This document shows, piece by piece, positions 49,101-61,100 of a stretch of DNA of 64,000 bases. Position numbers and translations under genes: made by a program. How positions within the stretch are numbered: position 1 is the first letter of the stretch; each line of letters starts with the position of its first letter. The DNA comes from Ryuthela nishihirai (taxonomy: Eukaryota > Arthropoda > Arachnida > Araneae > Heptathelidae), in contig JAWZYU010000017.1 in NCBI GenBank assembly GCA_038380435.1, forward strand, positions 23,249,283 to 23,313,282, in the 5' to 3' direction. The notes under the pieces are model-generated. The model did no database searches and was not told the origin of the DNA. It saw nothing but the letters and a program-made list of their open reading frames with translations.

Positions 49101-52100
49101 TCGCCATAATTGTACAGAAAAATAAAATCCCAATTTTTGCATCTCACCGGAATTTGCCAAATTGTCCCGATTTTTCCAACTCACCTGTATATTACTAAGT
49201 GTTTTGAATTTTGCTAAGTTTTCACGATTTTGCCAACTGCCCTTTTGCCTAAATAACATCAAATAAGTCAGCATCGAAAAAAGGGGATACAAACCGGCAA
49301 CAGTAAAACCATTTGAGCCTGCCTCAAGAAGATTTCACTCCAATGGTAGTACATTCCTTTTAACATATATTATTTAGGTTGGAACTTTTTTCAAGCTTTA
49401 AATGAAAAACATATGCAAATTGCTCAATTTTTGACAACTACTCTAGATTTTGCCAAGTTGTATTGATTTTGCTAATTCCCTTTTTACAAAAGTTTTACTT
49501 TTTTACTTTTTTACAAGTTTTACAAAAAAAAAATCCGAATTTTCACAACTGACCTGGATTTTACAAAGTCACTTTGAATTTTGCCAACTTCGATTTACTT
49601 TGGGGGTAGACTCCCCTTCCCATAGCTATGCCCATGGGAACATGTCACATATTTCAAAATGAAGGGAAGATACTGGATGTTAAATTATTATTATGTAAAC
49701 TTCAAGTACTAATGCTGTTCAAAAATATTTAATAATTACACGATTATGCTGTATCTAAGTTAAAACATCCTTGATGGGCATTATAGAATATTTAGCTCAT
49801 TGGTTATCCATTGCTTCCTTTGCAATGTCATTAGCCATATTTACATAGCATATGTTTTTCATTTAAAGCTTGAAAAAAGTTCCAACCTAAATAATATATG
49901 TTAAAAGGAATGTACTACCATTGGGGTGAAATCTTCTTGAGGCAGGCTCAAATGGTTTTACTGTTGCCGGTTTGTATCCCCTTTTTTCGATGCTGACTTA
50001 TTTTATGTTATTTATCAGTTGGGGTTTCTTCTTCTTTACTAAGAAGGTATGGTGATGTTCTTTGATGCCATATACCAGTCCTTTCGAAGATTCACGTCAT
50101 TTTGTCGGAGACAAATGTTGTAGGCTCCATTGCTGTTCGATATTGTTGAACATACTGTTATACTTTTTTGGTTGATAAAGTCCAAATAGTTGCTAAATAT
50201 TTAAGATGCTATTGCTAATCTTTCTTGTTGAAGAAAATTTCACAACTTGCTTTTTGGATGGTAAAGTCCAAATAGTCAGTAGCTTCATTTAAATTTCCAT
50301 GTCTGTGGGCTGTCACTCAAGTACTTTCAACTTTTATGGTTAACTTTCTATTTAGCTCACATTTAACAAAATGAAATGTTAAAAAGATTTTAAAACACTA
50401 AACGTTAAAAAATGGCTAGCTGCACGACATGTTTCACCCTTGACTACCTGTGAGGCTACTTCTGGCACCTAAGCTTATGATCTTGTGGTTTAAGTAAGAG
50501 TTTCCCCTGGTGTTAAGTTTTATCACTACTGAATTGCTCGTGCAATTCAGTAGGACAAAGTAGAAGTTAAGAGATTAGACATAGTTGACTCTAGTAAAGT
50601 GCTTGTTTCAATGATTTAATTAAACTTTGGGGTCATTTTTTTTTTGTTTGTTTTTTGTAGTCTGTTAAATATTCCAACATTCATAACTCTCTGGATACTG
50701 AACAAATATTGTTTAAAATCGAGCTTTATATAGATTTGACTGCAATCTTCATTTTTAGATTTTTTCATTAAAAATCATATTGAAGAAGTTATTGAGCTCT
50801 GAATGTGATTTTCTATTGAGATAACATGGAACTGTTTCCATTTTTTGTCCAGTGCCTGTATTATGAATAATAAAGCAATTAAAAACAATATGAAACATAG
50901 TTGTAAAATTAAATTGTAAAATTTTAAAATAATTTAAAAATTGCTTAATTTTAAAATTTTTCAAAAATCACAGATTTTAATTCTCATTGCTTGAGCTAGA
51001 AGTTATCTCTGCCTTTTGTATTTTCTTTCTCAAGTGACCAAGTTCTCAGTCCACATGGTTTTCAATTTCTTTTGCTGTTGTTTTGTAGGAAAAAAATAAC
51101 AGGATCTAAAGTGGAGGCTATGGAGCATTTTCACTTGTTAAATTCTCAAAAAAGTTTTACACTCACTATTTCTTCATTCATGAACCTCCACTGAGAGTTG
51201 TCCAACTGACAATAGTACCCCCATTACTACTGCTGAAGAGTGTATTAAAATTATTTGGATGGTACTAAGATTGTTATTTACATTGGGTTGGTAGAATGTG
51301 TAACTGTCCCAAGTAAAGCATGAAATATTTGAAAAACCAATATTTTTATACATATTTGATATTGTTTGGCTCCTTCATTCCTAGTATCAAATTTTTTCAT
51401 GCAAATGAAGCAATTGTATTTTGTTTTGTTTCATTAACAAAAAAAGAGCAAACAAGGGTATATAATTTTTTTTATTGTAAATCTCATCTTGAATGGTCTA
51501 AAATATATCTCTTCAAATTTTTAGTGGAGTTTAATATGGTTGTTTTTGTTTCTTTTTGTAGATCACATAATATCTCCTGCTTTTTGGGAAAAATTTCCTT
51601 AACCTTTCAAGTGTCATGCTTGAGTATACTCGGGCTGTCAGATGGCCTGTTTCAGATCATCTGGAAAATTAACTGCTGCTTTTAGTACTTTGAAAGGCTC
51701 AAGGTTTGTTGCATAATCTGTTAGTAAAATTATGAGGCAATTATTAAATGAGTTAATAGTTGCTTTGACTTAAATATTAACGTGTCATCCATCAATAAAG
51801 ACCTCTAGTGTCATGGTCTCTTTATCTGTTGCACATGAGCAATGTTTCCATAGTTGGCAATTCTGCCATAATTGTCATATTAAACTGACAGGCACTTATC
51901 AGACCTCTGTGGCAAGCAGCTGCCTGAGAAGTAATTTATTATTATTTTAACCTAACCAAATACGATGAAGCTATGCTCATAGAACTATATATGTGTATTC
52001 AAAGGATGGGCATAATTTTTTCCCATTTTTTTTTTTCAGATGCCATCAAAGTTTGATTTGGATGATGCTAAGATTTCTTATCCTTTTCATCGTGAAGAAA

Positions 52101-55100
52101 GCATGAATACAGTTTTAGTACAAGAGATGGAGAGATATAATAGGTATTTTTTTATACAGATAGGTATAACCTAAGACTTAAAAAATTATAAATGAATTTA
52201 TCATAAACTGTATCAGAATATATAAAATTATATATAAACTATACCAGAAATTATATCAAAACTATATCAGAATGTACTGCATATACAAAAATTTTCAACT
52301 GCTGGAGAAATTTCCTAGTGAGATAGAGTAAAAATATGTTAATATTTGATCAGCATGTGAATGCTATTTTTAGCACAAATATTTTAAGAAAGCAAGCTGT
52401 ATTTTATTAATATTATTACGTTATTATTGTGTTTCTAAGAATGCGGATCACCTCAGTTGGTATTTTTAATAGTTCATTTTTCCACTTTTTGGTTGTGTTG
52501 CCAACTTGCACTTAACTACATATATCTGAAAATGGTAGATAGGCACTCACTGGAAGGAGAGCTATGCACCAATCCCCTGTGATGATGCATAGAACCGGCC
52601 AGGCCTAGCACCTAATGTCTGACCCCCACCTTCTCATGGTGCAGATCGTTAGTACCTTTCAAAAGAGATACTCTCTTATGGAAGTAAAAGGGAAGGGTAG
52701 GGCTGCCAGATTAGTGTGGCCTACTGATCTGGACAACTCTGGCTACTTTTCTTTTTTTTTTTTCTACCCTGCTGAGGAGTGGTCAACCACACAGGGTCCT
52801 GGTGCTGACCATATAAACCCACTAAACTGAATTAAAGCTCTGAGCTTGATTATGGATCCTGATTTTGCTCACTGGTGGGCTTCTGTGGAGGGAAAATCTT
52901 TCGCTGTGTTTTCTGTTTGTTTGTGGGTTGACAGCCCCAAGCGAATAGATTCACAGGATATGTTTATCAGCTGGTGGATAATCCTGAGCAGAGGTCATCG
53001 CAGGCACCTGAACTCATTGCTTCTACTGGCATCGTCAAATTCTACATTGGAGGAAGTCTTCCAGTGTAGATGGCTTCAGCCTTTAGTGGTGGGGGAATAG
53101 GTCTTTGCCCATGTCTGCGATTAGGGGACTGTTTGATATTGTCGCATTCCCTCTCTCAATAAACATAGTTTCTTTAAACATCCCACTAACCATTTTCTCT
53201 CCATAGGTAGTTGGAATGTGAGGATTCTGCACAGAGCTTTTTCTTTTGATATCCTCACACAAGAATTCCATCGTTATAATTCAGATATTCTCGACCTGCA
53301 AGACACCAGATGAACAGATAAAGGTCAGATTCTTAAAAATAATCATAAATTTATCTTTTCAGGGAGGGACGACAATAAGCATCACCAAGGCGTGGAGCTG
53401 CTTCTCAGCAGACACGCTAGTGATGCTCTTCTAGGATAGGAGTGCACTAATGAAAGGTTTCTTACAGCAAAATTTCAGACAAGCATTAAAGACTTGAATG
53501 TTATCTGCTGTTATGCCCACATTGAGGACGCCGATGAGGATGAGAAGGATAGGTTTTATGAACAACTTCAGGATATTTTGAATTCTGTCAAGAAAGGAGA
53601 TATTACCCTTGTTCTTGGTGACTTCAATGCCAAAGTTGGTACTGACTCTGACCTTTGGGGAGGAGTGATAGGCCCTTTTGGTGTTGGTAGCTGCAATGGC
53701 AATGGGCAACGTCTCCTACAGGTAAGTAAACTCAATGGTTTCAGAATAACTGACACTTATTACAAACACTGCAACATACAGAAGTACACATGGGTTTCAC
53801 CTGATGGGCTGCATAAGAATATGATTGATTATATATTAATTAACAGCAAATGGGCTAGTTCTGTTAGGAATACCAGGTCATATAGGGAAGCTGAAATTGG
53901 ATCTGACCATTACCTTGTTAAAAGTGTCTTGCAAATTAAACTTAAAAAGTGAAGTGCTAAGGTTAAAAAATTTACCTTTAATACTGAAGCTCTGAAAGAC
54001 TCAGTTTAACTAAAGCTTACCATGATAGGTTACTTAGTCATTATGACAGTCATGGTTTGCTTACTACTGAAGTTGAGGAAGAATGAGACCATTTTAAACA
54101 AGCTTTTTTGGAAACTAACAGTACTCTTTTAGGAAAAAAGGAGCAGAGGAGGCAGAATTATTTGAGTGATAAGGCACTTGAGCTTATTTCAGAAAGAAAG
54201 AACTGCAGAAATGTTCTTAATCAATACCCTACTAGTCCTAATATAAAGCATTACAGAGAGCTTAATAAACTTGTAAAGGATCAGTTAGTTGCTGATAAGT
54301 ATCTTTGGCTTGATGACTTGGCTGACAAAACCGAGGAAGCAGTTAGACAGCACAACAACAGAGAGCTATACCAGATAGTTAATGTTTTGTGTAGTAGAAA
54401 ACGGACTGGTATACAGGGATTGAAGGATAAACAAGGTAAGGTTATAGAAAGTGAGGATTCTGTCATGGCTAGGTCAGCTGAGCATTTCAGTGATGTTCTA
54501 AACAATGTGGTTAGTTCTACTACAGGTGCTCCCCTACTTGCGAACATTCAACTAAGAACTTTCAAACTTATGAACAATTTGACTGTACGTCTAATTTTTA
54601 AATTTCGCGTGGATTCATGGCATTGAAGTCGACAGTGTGGTCTAATTTTCCTTTTTTGTTATTTACAATACGTATTATATTATTTATGTACAAACATATA
54701 CATTAACAGTACAAGTTGTTTTATTTATAATATCGACTTTACGTTACAATACACCACAGCAGATTTTTACCGTATATGAAACACCTGCTAGTAAGCAGTA
54801 GTGAGTGGGTAAATTAGTGTAATGCATTCTAGTAAGTACATTGAAGGATCAAACACTAACAATAAGTGGTTATTCTGTGTACAAATGTACTTTTTAAGTT
54901 AGTTTTTGACTTATGAACATTTTGACTTACAACAAAACCTCAGGAACTTAACCTGTTCGTAAGTAGGGGAGCACCTGTACCATTATTTACAATAATGATA
55001 GATGCATTGATGGCTTTAATGTTGGCCCTATAACACAATCTGAAGTTATTTTGGCTATTTCTAAACTTAAAATTCAGAAATCCCTAGGGGTAGATGAAAT

Positions 55101-58100
55101 TACTACGGAAATGCTTAGAGCTGGAAATATTTCGGTTACCACTTGGATGACTGAAATTTTCTTTTATGTATTTATTTTTATAAATATCTATATATTTTTA
55201 TTCTATATCTATTATATTATTTTCTATATCTATTATATTTTTATATATTTATTTTTATAAATATCTTTTATGATAAAGGCATGTTACCTAAGGATTTTAC
55301 CAGAGCTATTATTATCCCTATTTTCAAAAAAGGTGATCACAGTTCTTGCGATAACTATAGAGGTATCAGCCTACTCTCTGTTCCAGGTAATGTTCTTTCC
55401 ATGATTGTGCTTAATAGAATTAAGAATCTGGTTTACAGTCAATTGCGTGATGAGCAATGTGGATTCAGAAGTGGTAGGGGATGTGTGGATCAGATATTTT
55501 CAATTAGGCAGATTCTTGAGAAATGTTTAGAGTTTCAGAAACTTTTAGTTGTTAGCTTTGTTGATTTCAAAAAGGCTTTCGACTCTGTTGATCATCATAA
55601 TTTGTGGTTGATGGTGAAATCATATGGTATACCAGACAAGTTAGTTAACATAATGAAAGCTCTCTATAATAACACTGAGTCGAGTGTGAGAGTTGGTAAG
55701 GCTTGTAGCAATTGGTTTAGCATTACTTCTGGTGTTTGACAAAGGTGCATGTTGTCTCCTTTTCTATTTAATTTGGTTATTGATTATATTATGCAAAATT
55801 CACTGCAAGGGAAAGATTTTGGCTTTTAATAGTCTGGAGATCTGAAAATTTCTGATTTAGATTATGCTGATGATTTAGCCCTTTTGGCAAATGATGATGA
55901 TAAGATGAACTCTTTCATTCGACCTGTTGATGACACTGATAATAGAGTAGGTTTGGTTATAAACGGAGAAAACTAAAGTGATGAAAATTGGTCAAGTTGG
56001 CTGTGGTTCAGTTAATCTGAATAGTTGCAGTCTTGAGCAGGTGTCACAGTTTAATTACCTTGGGAGCTATGTAACTGATACTGGTGATGTGCGGCATGAG
56101 ATTAACAGACAAATAGGTATTGCTGCCGGTACTTTTAAGAATCTGTGGAGAAATAGGTGTTTACACTTAAAGACTAAAATTAGACTGTATAATAGTTCGG
56201 TTCTTTCTGTAGTTAGTTATGTTAGTGAAACTTCGATACTTTGTAATCAAGATAATAGGAAACTTGATGCTTTTGATTATAGATGCTTATGCAGTATCTT
56301 GGGCATTAAGTGGTTCAACTTTGTATCTAATGATGAGGTTAAGCAAAGGAGTCTGCAACCCCCCTTAAGCAGCATATGTGCAGAGAGACTCTGTTGGTTT
56401 GGCCACGTTGCCCGTATGAATAATTAATAGATTGGCGAATAGGGTTATGAACAGTGTGCCTAAAGGCCTCAGAAAGAGGGGGAGACCTAGGATGTGGTGG
56501 GCAGACAATGTCAAACAAGACCTTAGTAGAATTGGTGTGCAGTGGCCGGATGCAGCAGATGTAGCTCAGGATAGACATGCTTGGAGAACTAAATTGCACA
56601 GTCTGGTTGGACCTCTAGCCCATTTGATGTGGTGGTGGCGGCGGCGGCAGCGGCAGTCTTTTACTGTATTCACTGAATTATAATCTAAATGCTAAAAAGA
56701 TGTTTTTTGTAGCATTTTAATATTATAAAGTTTGGGAACAAAAGATAAGTGCTGTTAGTATGATTGTTTTGATTATAATTTTGTGTTTTTTTACATATAC
56801 AATTTTATATGTATTGAGAGAGATTGTTAAAAGTTAAATAGTATAATTTTGTGTAAATACTAACAAGTTCTATTTTTAATTAAAAAGCATTTATTATTGT
56901 GGAAGGCTTTATGTTTTCTATTTTTTCTTTTAGGTTATATGCAGTTATCCAAAGTAGTCTTGTCCGTTTGCAAGATGCCATTCGAGGATTAGTAGTGATG
57001 TCTGCTGACTTAGAGTCTTTGGCTGGTAACCTAATGATAGGTCGTCAGCCTGCCATGTGGGCTGCTGCTTCTTATCCATCACTCAAGCCACTAGGAAGCT
57101 ATATAAATGACTTTCTCAATAGATTATGTTTCCTTCAGGTTAAGACAAATTAAATTTTATGCAATATACTTTGTTCTGAAATTGATGTAAAACTTCATTT
57201 TGTTGTTAATTCTAGTACTGCAGCCAGAGAGTAGGGAGGGGTACATTTGAAGTTTAAATCTTCCTTTGGGAAAAGTGTATTTTTAGGGGCGGGGGTGGCT
57301 CAGTTGTAGCGCGCCAGGCTTGTAATCTGCAGTTCCCAGGTTCGAGTCCCAGCTGGGTCAGCATTGAGATTTATCTCCGCAAAATTCCCCGCGCTGCCCA
57401 CGGTCAGTAGGGGACACCGATGGGCTTGGAAAGGCTGCCGTCCGTTGGATGGGACGTTAAGCCGTGGCCCCGTGTGCGGGAGAGCCATACCCTGTGTACG
57501 TTAAAGAACACGCTGGATGGCCTTGACGGGAGGCTACCATCTGTCTCCCAACAGCTGTTCCAGTGGATCCCCTCCCCCAACCTTCTCTGAGCCTTCGGGG
57601 TCCATGTGACCTGGCCATTTAGCCCATGGTGTGCAAAAAAGTACCGCTCAGAGGTAAAACAACCCAACCCAAAGTGTATTTTTAGAAAATCATTGGTTCA
57701 TCAATTTGCATTAAGAAAATTATTCATTCCTACCCTCTCACCCCCAAAACTCATGGTTATTCTCCAAGATTCAGCCTCCTAGATGGTGCTGTCAAGTTTA
57801 GGCCAGTGAATGTTTCCAAATATTTTTCATTCAAACTGATTGTCCATTTTATATACAATTTTATTACATAAGTTTAATATTGGAAATTCGTTTAGACCAT
57901 GTGCAGAGTAGTAATATCCTGTTCTCTCTCTCTCGCACATACACACACAAAGAAATTGAATACATTGATCCATCAAATTCTACCTAAATCTTTTCTGGAT
58001 GTTGGGGAACCTTATGAGTGCCTACAATGAGTTAATTGTACCACAAAATATGGGGCATGAGTGTCTCACTTTCTGAAAAATATTTGTATTCTGAGTGTAT

Positions 58101-61100
58101 GCAAGATTGTCCTATAATCAGGTTCTAATCTTAATAAAATGAAAAATGAATTCTAATTATTGTTCTATTCATATACAGTAAATGTTTGTTATAAAGAGCC
58201 TAAATTACAAGAAATGCCTTTAGAACAAGATTTTTTAAAGTTCCCACCAATTTTGTATATTTTAATGCAGGCTTGAGTGTAGAAAAAGTTAAATAGGGGG
58301 GGATCAAAATGAAAGAGCCAAAATCAAGCCTGATCCCCATTCTGGGATTTAAAAAAAAAATCCCTCTGTTTCAGTGGTCTTTAAAGAATTAAAAAAGAAA
58401 TATGTGTACTATATGTGTTTTACATTTTTTTGCTATTGTTCTAGTTATTAACTTTCTCAAGATTAGGTTGGGTTGTTTTACCTCTGAGCAGCACTTTTTT
58501 GCACTCCATGGGCTAAATGGCCAGGTCACATGGACACCTGAAGTCTCAGAGAAGGTTGGGTGAGAGGACCCACTGGAACAGCTGTTGGGAGACAGATGGT
58601 AGCCTCCTGTCAAGGCCATTCAGCATGTTCTGTAACATGCACAGGGTATGGCTCTCCCATACATGGAGCCACGACTTAATATCCCATCTGATGGACAGCG
58701 ATCTTTCCAAGCCCATCGATGACCCCTACTGACCATGGGCAGGGTGGAGAATTTTGCGGAGGTAATTCTCAATGCTGACCCAGCTGGGACTCGAACTTGG
58801 GAACTACAGATTACGAGTCTGGTGCGCTACCGACTGAGCCATCCCCACCCCCCTTCTCAAGGAAGTGAGCATGGTCCCCTTGTTCTCCCCCTCCCCAGAC
58901 ATGTCCTGTTTAATTGAGGAGTTATTTAATTTCCTTATAATGAGCTGTTAAGTTTAATAGTATATTCAATATAAGAAAAAATTGGCTTTTTTAAACAGTT
59001 AACAATTTTCTTAGAGTTTGTTTTTAAACATTACTTTTTTTTACTTAAATCATGAAAAAAATTGAATCGAGGTTTTTCTAAGTGTGTTTTAAGCAGCCTA
59101 GACATGTGCCACATCACAGTCAATCCATTTGTTTCTCACTCTTGCTCTTATGTGCCCACGGATGCTGTTGAATTACCAACACTATCAGCCTGAATTTCTG
59201 TTTCTTAGGGTAAATAAAATGCAGTCACCTTACACTTCAGTTTTCCTGAGAATTTTGTTAAAGACTGAAAAATATCAAAAAATAAAAGAAAATAGTTCTC
59301 TGTGGAGTTTAAAATGCCAATACTACAAGACATCAAAAAAGCATTTAAAACCTTGACATCCCTAAGCCTGGTTCATCATCCACATCAAAATTTTGAAGCA
59401 GAGGACAAAAATTAAATCTTTAGATAAAACTGAACTGTCTTCCAGGTCAAATGACCAAATATTTTATATTCCTTATTTAATATAAGGTAGTAGATTGAAG
59501 ATTTAAAGTTAAATCTGTTCTTTGAACTTTGAAGTAAAATCTTAACTTTGAAGTAACCTGCTGAACATTTAGTTCAATTTAAACAATAATTTTATGAATT
59601 ATTAAATTTTTAATTATGTAATTTCACTGTGAATATCTAATTTAATTATTAATTAGATAGTTACTTTTTTAGCTTTTTTCATCCGTGTTTTTACTTTTAC
59701 ATTGGTATAAAGAACATGGGAATAAAAACATACTTATTTATATTTAAAATACTTTATATGTTATTTGAGCAAGTGTCTTGGTTTAATTATCTTGGGAGCT
59801 AAGTAAATATACTGGTGATATGTGATATGAGACAAGCAGAAGAATACAGATTGCTGCTGGGACTTAAGAATGTATGGAGCATGTGTAAAAATATACATAT
59901 ACACCTAAAGACTAAACTTAGACTGTATAATAGTTTGGGTCTTTCTAAGGCTAATTATGGTAGTAAAACATGGACCCTTTGTGTGCAGGATAACAGGAAA
60001 CTTGATGCCTTTGATTCTAGATGCTTAAGCAGTATCTTGAGCATTAGGTGGTTTAACTTTGTAAGTAATGATGAGGTTAGAAGGAATCAGCAACCTCCTT
60101 TGATCAGTATATTGTGCAAAGACAGACTATGTTGGTCTGGCCATGTTGCCCATATGCATGGCTGCAGACTGGTGAACACGGTTATGAGTAGTGTACCTAA
60201 AGGTTTCAGGAAAAGGAATGTGACCTAAGATGTAAAGGCAGACAATGTCAGTAAAACCTTTCTAGAATTGGTCTACATTAGTCAAATACAGCAGTTGTAA
60301 CTCAGGACAGATATGTCTTGAGAGCAAATTTACACTGGCTGGTAGGACCTCAGTGGCCCATGGCTGCATGAAGATTTTTTTTTTTTCAATCGAAATGATT
60401 TTTTTTAATCAAAAACTCCAAAAGTAATATAATTTTGGAGTAATTGAATGTAGAATGAATGAGACTTCATAAGGTCTCCAGTAGCAAAAAGGTTGAGAAA
60501 AACTGATCTACTACACTGGCAGAAATCGAAAAAAGAACACCATTGAAATGTAATCTATGAGATTTATTTATTAGAAACAACTTGTTGAGAAAGGACAGTG
60601 ATCACATGTATGAAGTGATTCAATGTTTATTTTACCTCTTAATGAGTATTACATTTTACAGAAGACACATTTTAATAAGGTGTTGAACCTCCTCAAGCAG
60701 CAATACAAGCTCTCAATCTGGCATGCAATCAGTCATAAAAATGCTGGATATCATGCTGGGGAATACCATTCCAGGCAATTTCAGCTTGGACGCATAATTC
60801 AGCGATGGTCATTGCCTGCTGTGGTGCGAGAAAGAGTCTTTGTCTGGTCCAGTCCCAGACATGCTCGATTGGAGACAACTCCAGAGAGTGTGCTGGCCAA
60901 GGAAGTTGGTGCACTGCCTGAAGAGCATGTTGAGTTGCCCGGGCAGCTGTGTGCAGATTTTATCCTGCTGGAATATTGCATTTGGGATTACACTTAAATA
61001 TGGCAGATCGACCAGCTGTACAATGTCACTGATGTACTTATTACTATTCATTGTACCCTTTACAAACACCAGATATGTACATGTAAAAGAGTGATAGCTA

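Larger units (their letters stand above)
47150..49600. repeat. Degenerate minisatellite rich in AATTTTGCCAACT / CACCTGAATTTTACCAAGT
   Basis: Phrases such as GAATTTTGCCAACT, CCTGAATTTTACCAAGT and ATAATTTTACAGAAAAAAATCC recur irregularly many times (best at 48550-49250, also 47150-47460 and 49440-49590). Unit borders vary around 80-110 bp. It is interrupted at about 47500-48550 by other repeats. Confidence 0.75.
47023..49636. mobile_element. Candidate 2.6-kb TIR element composed of minisatellites (hAT-like)
   Basis: The left end CAGGGGCGTAGCAAAGGGA (47023-47041) and the right end read from the other strand CATGGGCATAGCTATGGGA (49636-49618) match at 15 of 19 positions; CAGGGGCGTAGC is a common hAT-type terminus. 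Flanks GTAGCATG and GGAACATG match at 6 of 8, compatible with an eroded 8-bp duplication. The interior is almost entirely repeats (separate entries) and has no transposase. Confidence 0.45.
52520..56660 (+). mobile_element. LINE copy D, most complete copy, with nested MITE
   Basis: A 5' leader (about 52520-53490), endonuclease (53494-53952), linker (54108-54520), RT (55051-55925), C-terminal domain (55978-56610), and a trinucleotide tail of TGG/CGG/CAG units (56629-56657). Breaks: stop after the endonuclease (53950), the 455-bp MITE at 54523-54977, an AT-rich expansion of about 100 bp at 55160-55263 (repeats of TTTATTTTTATAAATATCT-like and TATCTATTATATT), a TGA in the V-x-Q-x-C region (55737) and a frameshift before YADD. 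It sits in the intron between exons 52143 and 56934 and gives the reference order for the other copies. Confidence 0.88.

Noticed and set aside
47150..49600. CRISPR-like array
   Set aside because: Repeats are degenerate and variable in length, without constant spacers, in a eukaryotic intron.
51320..51685. 121-codon plus-strand ORF
   Set aside because: Rich in Phe/Ile/Lys as expected from AT-rich DNA, with no family resemblance.
52040..52045. ATG at the start of exon 52040-52143 as a translation start
   Set aside because: It directly follows a strong acceptor, and the reading frame continues from the previous exon (ILGK then MPSKFD), so it is an internal codon.
58190..58340. Further dynein exon between 57139 and 62231
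   Set aside because: The flanking exons already join in phase and conserved protein order (FLQ then QWF), leaving no room for another exon.
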